From contig CAUSAG010000038.1 in the NCBI GenBank assembly GCA_963529665.1, positions 1 through 8,715 of the forward strand: 8,715 nt of DNA, written 5' to 3'. The notes beneath the pieces are model-generated. The model ran no database searches, was not told where the DNA came from, and saw only the letters and a list, made by a program, of their open reading frames with translations. Numbering within the stretch: the first letter of the stretch is position 1; each line of letters opens with the position of its first letter. Positions 4,970 through 8,715 of the stretch are shown here, in pieces. The position numbers were made by a program, and so were the translations under genes. The DNA is from Kingella_B sp963529665 (GTDB taxonomy: Bacteria > Pseudomonadota > Gammaproteobacteria > Burkholderiales > Neisseriaceae).

Positions 4970-6439
4970 ATGAAACCCACCATCGCCCTAGTCGGTCGCC
5001 CCAATGTCGGCAAATCCACCCTGTTCAACCGCCTTACCCGCAGCAAAGACGCGCTGGTGCACGATCTACCTGGGCTCACGCGCGACCGCCATTACGGGCA
5101 CGGGCGCGTCGGCAGCAAGCCCTATCTGGTGGTGGATACCGGCGGTTTTGAGCCCGTGGTGGACAGCGGCATCCTGCACGAAATGGCGAAGCAGACCCTG
5201 CAAGCGGTGGACGAAGCCGATGCCGTGGTGTTTCTCGTTGATGCCCGCACCGGCTTGACGCCGCAAGACAAAATCATCGCCGACCGCCTGCGCCAGTCGC
5301 CGCGCCCCGTGTATCTGGCGGTGAACAAAGGCGAAGGCGGCAACCATGCCGTGCTAGCCGCCGAGTTTTACGAACTCGCACTGGGCGAGCCGCATGTGAT
5401 TTCCGGCGCACACGGCGACGGCGTTTACTATCTGATTGAAGATATTCTGGAAAACTTCCCCGATGCGGACGAAACGCAGCCTGAAAACAAACATCCCGTG
5501 TTTGCCGTAATCGGCCGCCCGAACGTTGGCAAATCCACGCTGGTCAACACCATTTTGGGCGAAGAGCGCGTGATCGCCTTTGACATGGCCGGCACCACGC
5601 GCGACAGTATCCACATTGACTTTGAACGCGAAGGCAAACCGTTCACCATCATCGACACCGCAGGCGTGCGGCGGCGCGGCAAAGTGGACGAAGCAGTAGA
5701 AAAATTCTCCGTTATCAAAGCCATGCAGGCGATAGAAGCGGCGAACGTTGCCGTGCTGGTGCTCGACGCGCAGCAGGATATCGCCGACCAAGATGCCACG
5801 ATTGCAGGTTTCGCGCTGGAAGCGGGCAGGGCGCTGGTGGTGGCGGTAAACAAATGGGACGGCATCAGCGAAGAGCGGCGCAACGACATCAAGCGCGACA
5901 TCGCCCGCAAGCTGTATTTTCTCGATTTCGCCAAGTTCCACTACATCTCCGCGCTCAAAGAAAAAGGCATCGACGGGCTGTTTGCCAGTATTCAGGCTGC
6001 CTACGACGCCGCCTTTATCAATATGCCCACGCCCAAAATAACCCGCGTGCTGCAAAGCGCGGTGGAACGCCAAGCCCCGCCGCGCGCCGGTTTGGTGCGC
6101 CCGAAAATGCGCTACGCCCACCAAGGCGGCATGAACCCACCAGTCATCGTCATCCACGGCAATTCGCTGCAACACATCTCCGATTCCTACACCCGCTATC
6201 TCACCCAAACCTTCCGCAAAGCCTTCAATCTGCAAGGCACGCCGCTGCGGATTCAGTACAACGTCGGCGACAATCCGTATGAAGAGACCGCCGAAAAAGT
6301 GAAAAACAAACCGCTGCGCCGCGCCAGCCTGAGCAACCGCATCGCCAAGCGCGAAGACCGCAAGGCGGAAAAAACACGCAACAGCGGCGGCAAGGCGAAA
6401 AAGCGGCAGGTGAGTGTGAAAAAGCGGCATCAGTCTTGA
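4970..6439 (+). CDS. der: Ribosome assembly GTPase with two G domains
   Basis: Der (EngA) is an essential GTPase acting in late 50S subunit assembly. The 489 aa match the family (E. coli 490). G domain 1 has GRPNVGKST (9-17), DLPGLTRD (32-39), DTGGF (56-60) and NKGEG (119-123), which departs from the usual NKxD. G domain 2 has GRPNVGKST (182-190), DMAGTTRD (205-212), DTAGVRRR (229-236) and canonical NKWDG (294-298). The KH-like domain follows (about 355-440; QYNVGDNPY at 429-437), then a tail rich in Lys/Arg from 443 that suggests rRNA contact. The linker between the G domains (164-176) contains a DUS core in frame. The start gives the family N terminus; a TTG 29 codons upstream would add an unrelated leader. 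No clear Shine-Dalgarno is seen. In E. coli der follows bamB; here it follows the Uma2 gene. A strong hairpin follows the stop. Confidence 0.97.
   Translation: MKPTIALVGRPNVGKSTLFNRLTRSKDALVHDLPGLTRDRHYGHGRVGSKPYLVVDTGGFEPVVDSGILHEMAKQTLQAVDEADAVVFLVDARTGLTPQDKIIADRLRQSPRPVYLAVNKGEGGNHAVLAAEFYELALGEPHVISGAHGDGVYYLIEDILENFPDADETQPENKHPVFAVIGRPNVGKSTLVNTILGEERVIAFDMAGTTRDSIHIDFEREGKPFTIIDTAGVRRRGKVDEAVEKFSVIKAMQAIEAANVAVLVLDAQQDIADQDATIAGFALEAGRALVVAVNKWDGISEERRNDIKRDIARKLYFLDFAKFHYISALKEKGIDGLFASIQAAYDAAFINMPTPKITRVLQSAVERQAPPRAGLVRPKMRYAHQGGMNPPVIVIHGNSLQHISDSYTRYLTQTFRKAFNLQGTPLRIQYNVGDNPYEETAEKVKNKPLRRASLSNRIAKREDRKAEKTRNSGGKAKKRQVSVKKRHQS
5474..5485 (+). repeat. DUS (11 of 12) in the der inter-domain linker
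   Basis: ACGCAGCCTGAA, with an intact 10-base core, is read in frame as T-Q-P-E (169-172), in the flexible linker between the two GTPase domains where sequence is least constrained. Confidence 0.7.
5991..6002 (-). repeat. DUS inside der, second copy
   Basis: An exact DUS on the minus strand, read on the coding strand as I-Q-A-A (341-344), after the second G domain. With the linker copy it gives der two internal uptake words. Confidence 0.8.
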
Positions 6440-6454
6440 TGTTTTTTGAATGAT

Positions 6455-6499
6455 AAAGGCAGCCTGAAAACCTAAATTATGGGTTTTCAGGCTGCCTTT
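6455..6499 (+). terminator. 18-bp DUS-pair hairpin after der
   Basis: Perfect stem 6455-6472 with 6482-6499 and a 9-base loop, containing exact DUS at 6457-6468 and 6486-6497. The right arm ends in TTT and is followed by another T. It starts 15 bases after the der stop and should terminate der. In the opposite direction it would end any minus-strand transcript from the repeats. It overlaps the first base pairs of repeat unit 1. Confidence 0.75.
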
Positions 6500-6616
6500 T
6501 GCATGGCAGCGCGATGGTTAATCATAAATGGTGTGTTTACTGCATCAAGCCGATGATTGCCACTAATAGGCTTATCATCCGAACACTAAAAATGCAGCCT
6601 GAAAACCAGTAAATCC
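6483..6616. repeat. Tandem repeat unit 1 (134 bp)
   Basis: The first of two head-to-tail units. It begins with GTTTTCAGGCTGCC (minus-strand DUS) and ends just before the next such word. It matches unit 2 at every base except a run of five A (four in unit 2) near 6588-6592. The interior carries the relic of a gene tail on the minus strand. With unit 2 it fills most of the 364 bp without an intact gene between der and the small membrane-protein gene. Confidence 0.95.
6537..6578 (-). pseudogene. Relic of the 3' end of a small membrane-protein gene (unit 1)
   Basis: On the minus strand this reads M-I-S-L-L-V-A-I-I-G-L-M-Q then TAA. The neighbouring intact gene ends M-I-L-L-L-L-L-V-L-L-G-L-M-Q then TAA. 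The resemblance continues past the stop (GATTAAC, CGCGC, GCCATGCAAAAGG) up to the DUS, so it is a related gene tail with its 3' flank rather than chance. The frame upstream of ATG runs into DUS sequence and has no helix 1, so the gene is broken. Expression as a 13-residue peptide is possible but unsupported. Confidence 0.65.
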
Positions 6617-6629
6617 GTTTTCAGGCTGC
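6594..6629. terminator. DUS-pair hairpin at the repeat junction
   Basis: A 13-bp stem (6594-6606 with 6617-6629) and 10-base loop. The left copy is the ATGCAGCCTGAA variant (6592-6603); the right (6620-6631) is exact. On the minus strand the stem is followed by ATTTTT, and on the plus strand by CCTTTT, so it could terminate in either direction. Confidence 0.5.
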
Positions 6630-6749
6630 CTTTTGCATGGCAGCGCGATGGTTAATCATAAATGGTGTGTTTACTGCATCAAGCCGATGATTGCCACTAA
6701 TAGGCTTATCATCCGAACACTAAAATGCAGCCTGAAAACCAGTAAATCC
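6617..6749. repeat. Tandem repeat unit 2 (133 bp)
   Basis: The second head-to-tail copy, one A shorter than unit 1 and otherwise identical. Near-identity of non-coding sequence points to a recent duplication. It is followed at 6750 by a third GTTTTCAGGCTGCC and a diverged third block that is the true 3' end of the intact small gene. Confidence 0.95.
6671..6712 (-). pseudogene. Relic of the 3' end of a small membrane-protein gene (unit 2)
   Basis: An identical copy of the relic in unit 1: thirteen codons ending G-L-M-Q and TAA, with the same similarity to the intact gene at 6804-6995. The same reasoning applies; it is a broken tail duplicated with its DUS. Confidence 0.65.
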
Positions 6750-6762
6750 GTTTTCAGGCTGC
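6727..6762 (-). terminator. DUS-pair hairpin after the small membrane-protein gene
   Basis: A 13-bp stem (6727-6739 with 6750-6762) and 10-base loop, made from the ATGCAGCCTGAA variant at 6725-6736 and the exact DUS at 6753-6764. It lies 41 bases beyond the stop of the small gene and is followed on the minus strand by ATTTT, fitting an intrinsic terminator for that gene. Confidence 0.6.
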
Positions 6763-6803
6763 CTTTTGCATGGCGGCGCGCAGTTAATCAACAGATGGCG
6801 GGC

Positions 6804-6995
6804 TTATTGCATCAGCCCAAGCAAAACAAGCAGCAACAACAAAATCATGCCGCCAATAATCGTTTGCTTGCGCGTGGGCTTGGGCGCGGTTTGTTGGATC
6901 CAGCCGAGTTTACGCCCGAGCCAGAAAATCAGGCGCAGCGTCCATTCAATCAACAGGGCGAGTAGGTCAATGATTAAGAAACATAAATCTGCCAT
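6804..6995 (-). CDS. Small two-helix membrane protein of unknown function
   Basis: A 63-aa protein I do not recognise. Its N-terminal half (about 5-27) is a hydrophobic helix with one acidic residue at each of positions 3, 10 and 17. A basic, proline-containing loop (28-44: GRKLGWIQQTAPKPTRK) follows, then a second very hydrophobic helix (46-61) with a run of leucines, ending GLMQ. The pattern suggests a hairpin in the inner membrane with the basic loop in the cytoplasm. The reality of the gene is supported by the related but altered copies of its last codons in the adjacent repeats, by a terminator-like hairpin after it, and by its placement after aroC on the same strand. Against it are its small size and the lack of a clear Shine-Dalgarno. 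The DUS hairpin at 7020-7061 suggests separate transcription from aroC. Confidence 0.6.
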   Translation of the reverse strand: MADLCFLIIDLLALLIEWTLRLIFWLGRKLGWIQQTAPKPTRKQTIIGGMILLLLLVLLGLMQ

Positions 6996-7019
6996 ATTTT
7001 GTCATTTTTTCGTTTTTGC

Positions 7020-7061
7020 TTTTCAGGCTGCCTTTGCATCGCGCAATAGGCAGCCTGAAAA
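7020..7061 (-). terminator. DUS-pair hairpin after aroC
   Basis: A 14-bp stem (7020-7033 with 7048-7061) and 14-base loop, containing exact DUS copies at 7022-7033 and 7048-7059. It directly adjoins the aroC stop (7062-7064), the same arrangement as dedA and its hairpin. Confidence 0.65.
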
Positions 7062-8156
7062 CTATCTGCGTTCAATATCGGGCGTATCCACGTGCACGTC
7101 GGCGTTTTGCGCGCGGTGGCGCAGCGCGTGGTCCATCAGCACCAGCGCGAGCATGGCTTCGGCAATGGGGGCGGCGCGTAGCCCAACGCAGGGGTCGTGC
7201 CGCCCGTGGGTGGCGATTTCTACGGGATTGCCATCAATATCAATGGATTGGCGCGGCGTGGCGATGGAGCTGGTGGGCTTGATGGCGAAGTTGGCGGTGA
7301 TGGTTTGCCCTGTGGCAATGCCGCCGAGTATGCCGCCTGCGTGGTTGCTGGCAAAGCCTTGTGGCGTGAGTTCGTCGCCGTGGTAGCTGCCGCGTTGGGC
7401 GACTACGCCGAAGCCGTCGCCGATTTCCACGCCTTTGACGGCGTTGATGGACATCAGAGCGTGGGCGATGTCGGCATCTAGGCGGTCAAACACGGGTTCG
7501 CCCAAGCCTACTGGCACGTTGCGCGCTTCTATGTGCAGCTTTGCGCCCACGCTGTCTAGTGATTTGCGCACGCTGTCCATATAGGCTTCCAGCGCGGCGA
7601 TTTGTGATTGGTTGGCGGCAAAAAAGGGGTTTTGCGCGATGTAGGCTTCGTTTTCAAAGGCGATTTCGTGTTCGCCCACTTGCGTTACCCAGCAGATGAT
7701 ATGGGTGCCGAATTGTTGGCGCAGCCATTTTTTTGCGATTGCGCCTGCGGCGACGCGGGCGGCGGTTTCGCGGGCGGAGCTTCTGCCACCGCCGCGATAG
7801 TCGCGCGTGCCGTATTTGTGCCAATAGGCGTAGTCGGCGTGGCCGGGGCGGAATTGTTGGGCGATGTTGCCGTAGTCTTTGCTGCGTTGGTCGGTGTTGC
7901 GTATCAGCAGGGCGATGGGGGTGCCTGTGGTCTTGCCGTCAAACACGCCTGATAGGATTTCTACTTGGTCGGCTTCGCGGCGTTGGGTTACGTGGCGGCT
8001 GGTGCCGGGTTTGCGGCGATCTAGGTCGGGTTGAATGTCGGCTTCGGTGAGGGGGAGATTGGGCGGGCAGCCGTCGATGATGCAGCCGATGCCTGCGCCG
8101 TGGCTTTCGCCGAAGGTGGTTACGGTGAAGAGTTGTCCGAAGGTGTTGCCTGCCAT
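7062..8156 (-). CDS. aroC: Chorismate synthase
   Basis: AroC converts 5-enolpyruvylshikimate-3-phosphate to chorismate, the last shikimate-pathway step, using reduced FMN that is not consumed. The start MAGNTFGQLFTVTTFGESHG is the standard family N terminus and gives 364 aa (typical 360-366). All three family signatures are present: GESHGAGIG (16-24), GGGRSSARETAARV (122-135) and RHDPCVGLRAAPIAEAM (319-335). Also present are the HADY (106-109) and KYGTRDYRGGG (114-124) segments near the flavin site, and GGILGGIATG (274-283). An in-frame ATG 15 codons upstream (8199-8201) would begin directly after a DUS and lacks both a ribosome-binding site and family similarity. AGAAAG about 6 bases before the chosen ATG is a weak Shine-Dalgarno. 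A DUS hairpin lies 46 bases upstream; a TAAAAT (8197-8192, minus) could be a -10 but no -35 is convincing. Confidence 0.97.
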   Translation of the reverse strand: MAGNTFGQLFTVTTFGESHGAGIGCIIDGCPPNLPLTEADIQPDLDRRKPGTSRHVTQRREADQVEILSGVFDGKTTGTPIALLIRNTDQRSKDYGNIAQQFRPGHADYAYWHKYGTRDYRGGGRSSARETAARVAAGAIAKKWLRQQFGTHIICWVTQVGEHEIAFENEAYIAQNPFFAANQSQIAALEAYMDSVRKSLDSVGAKLHIEARNVPVGLGEPVFDRLDADIAHALMSINAVKGVEIGDGFGVVAQRGSYHGDELTPQGFASNHAGGILGGIATGQTITANFAIKPTSSIATPRQSIDIDGNPVEIATHGRHDPCVGLRAAPIAEAMLALVLMDHALRHRAQNADVHVDTPDIERR

Positions 8157-8201
8157 GGAGTGCTTTCTGGTGATGGTTTTGGGGATTGCAAATTTTAACA
8201 T

Positions 8202-8245
8202 AAAGGCAGCCTGAAAACGGCGTAGGGTGGTTTCAGGCTGCCTTT
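8202..8245. repeat. DUS-pair hairpin upstream of aroC
   Basis: A 15-bp stem (8202-8216 with 8231-8245) and 14-base loop, with exact DUS at 8204-8215 and 8232-8243. It lies between the ABC gene and aroC. The loop contains CGTAGGGTGG (8221-8230), the reverse complement of part of the element at 8344-8370. It may be a terminator for read-through from upstream or part of the aroC leader. Confidence 0.6.
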
Positions 8246-8275
8246 GTGTGTATAGGTGTTTTGGTGAGCGTGATG

Positions 8276-8287
8276 GGGCAGCCTGAA
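8276..8287 (+). repeat. DUS (11 of 12)
   Basis: GGGCAGCCTGAA, with G for A at position 1 and an intact core, in the 338-bp gap between aroC and the ABC gene. It has no partner of its own. The rest of this gap (8157-8494) holds only the DUS hairpins and the 8344-8370 element; I see no gene in it. Confidence 0.65.
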
Positions 8288-8343
8288 AATGGGTAATGCT
8301 TGGGCGGGCTGTTTGGGTTAGCTGCTAGGGTGTGATGGACAAA

Positions 8344-8370
8344 GGTGGGCAACAAGTTTCCCACCCTACG
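8344..8370. repeat. Short palindromic repeat element (GGTGGG...CCCACCCTACG)
   Basis: GGTGGG (8344-8349) pairs with CCCACC (8360-8365), with inner AAC/GTT arms separated from the stem by a C-T mismatch. The 3' extension CCACCCTACG (8361-8370) recurs inverted at 8221-8230. This has the look of a dispersed intergenic repeat family. I recall similar GTGGGCAACAAGTTGCCCAC words in Neisseriaceae genomes, but this was not checked. Confidence 0.45.
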
Positions 8371-8390
8371 GTTGAGCGTGGGCGCAATAA

Positions 8391-8467
8391 AAAGGCAGCC
8401 TGAAAACGAGCGAAGCGAGTTTCAGCGAAGCTAAAACAGCATTTAAAAACATTTTCAGGCTGCCTTT
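8391..8467 (-). terminator. DUS-pair hairpin after the ABC transporter gene
   Basis: A perfect 16-bp inverted repeat (8391-8406 with 8452-8467) with exact DUS at 8393-8404 and 8454-8465, starting 27 bases beyond the ABC stop. The 45-base loop holds a sequence shared with the region after the DUS at 1015. On the minus strand the stem is followed by TTATTG. Termination is inferred from position. Confidence 0.5.
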
Positions 8468-8494
8468 GCTTGCTGCTTAATCCGCAATCACGCG

Positions 8495-8715
8495 TTAATC
8501 GCAATCCAGCGGCGCAACAATTTCTATATTGCGGTCGTGGAAGGCATCCAGCGTACCGCGATGCCCGATGCTGATGATGATGCTTTCGGGCAGGCGTTGG
8601 CGGATTAGGGTGTAGAGGTGGGCTTCGGTGGGTTCGTCGAGCGCGGAGGTGGCTTCGTCTAGCAGGATAAGCTGGGGTTGCGACAGCAGCACGCGGGCAA
8701 AGCCGATGCGTTGTA
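8495..8715 (-). CDS. ABC transporter ATP-binding domain, C-terminal end (gene runs off the right edge)
   Basis: Only the last 73 codons are in the window; the 5' part, including the membrane domain and Walker A, is beyond the edge. The reading begins QRIGFARVLLSQPQ, which directly follows where the LSxGE signature should be, then LILLDEATSALDE (Walker B with catalytic Glu, and D-loop) and IISIGHRGTLDAFHDR (H-loop histidine). The GHRGTL form of the H-loop, rather than the more common THR/AHR, resembles the fused permease-ATPase exporters of the YddA/SbmA-BacA-like group (ABC_membrane_2 type), so a membrane exporter or peptide/cofactor transporter is likely. That subgroup call is inferred from a short fragment. 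An internal ATG-like start giving a 65-aa protein is not meaningful. A DUS hairpin follows the stop. Confidence 0.85.
   Translation of the reverse strand, partial: QRIGFARVLLSQPQLILLDEATSALDEPTEAHLYTLIRQRLPESIIISIGHRGTLDAFHDRNIEIVAPLDCD

Noticed and set aside
5354..6430. 358-aa antisense reading frame across der
   Set aside because: It lies entirely opposite der, has no recognisable domain, and is the kind of frame produced by GC-rich codon bias.
4970..6439. Imported der allele based on higher GC
   Set aside because: By eye der is more GC-rich than pyrI, but glmM and aroC are similarly rich, so composition does not single it out.
6483..6764. CRISPR-like array
   Set aside because: The repeats are whole 134-bp units without variable spacers, and the short shared words are DUS, not CRISPR repeats.
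6633..7386. Plus-strand reading frames across the repeats and the end of aroC
   Set aside because: They pass through DUS hairpins, the small minus-strand gene and the antisense of aroC, and show no domain or sensible composition.
8157..8201. Upstream ATG for AroC
   Set aside because: It starts directly at the edge of a DUS hairpin with no ribosome-binding site, and the 15 extra residues are not part of the conserved MAGNTFGQLF start.

Overview
The window looks like a chromosomal segment of a Neisseriaceae bacterium, most likely Kingella or a close relative. The main evidence is the DNA uptake sequence (DUS) AGGCAGCCTGAA. I count 24 exact copies on the two strands plus six 11-of-12 matches. 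This is the 'kingDUS' dialect of the Neisseriaceae uptake word (the Neisseria word has GCCGTCTGAA as its core). The genes are consistent with this: single-copy housekeeping genes with betaproteobacterial features, separated by short gaps that are almost all built from DUS pairs. The genus is an inference from the DUS dialect and was not tested by a search.

Layout from left to right. Positions 1-202 (minus) hold the start of anmK (anhydro-MurNAc kinase, cell-wall recycling). Positions 284-982 (minus) encode a DedA-family membrane protein. Positions 1133-2464 (minus) are glmM (phosphoglucosamine mutase, supplying UDP-GlcNAc). A 268-bp divergent region then leads to pyrB and pyrI (plus, 2733-4161), the catalytic and regulatory chains of aspartate transcarbamoylase. 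A lone Uma2-family nuclease-like gene (plus, 4272-4838) lies between two direct DUS copies. It is followed by der (plus, 4970-6439), the double-GTPase ribosome assembly factor. Beyond der is a 364-bp stretch with a tandem 134/133-bp repeat, and then three minus-strand genes: a 63-aa two-helix membrane protein (6804-6995), aroC (7062-8156, chorismate synthase), and the last 73 codons of an ABC transporter (8495-8715).

Most genes are independent units in unrelated core pathways: wall precursor synthesis and recycling, pyrimidines, aromatic amino acids and ribosome assembly. The only evident operon is pyrBI. Inverted DUS pairs form 11-18 bp stems after dedA, glmM, pyrI, der, aroC and the ABC gene, where they probably act as transcription terminators as well as uptake signals.

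The most unusual part is 6483-6803. Two nearly identical repeat units each carry a decayed copy of the last codons, stop and 3' flank of the neighbouring small membrane-protein gene, and each unit is bounded by DUS. This looks like DUS-mediated duplication of a gene tail. Other points of interest are the Uma2 gene set exactly between direct DUS copies, a 19-bp palindrome over a candidate glmM promoter, DUS words inside coding sequence, and two short repeat families attached to DUS hairpins. I see no phage, IS element, CRISPR array, tRNA or rRNA.
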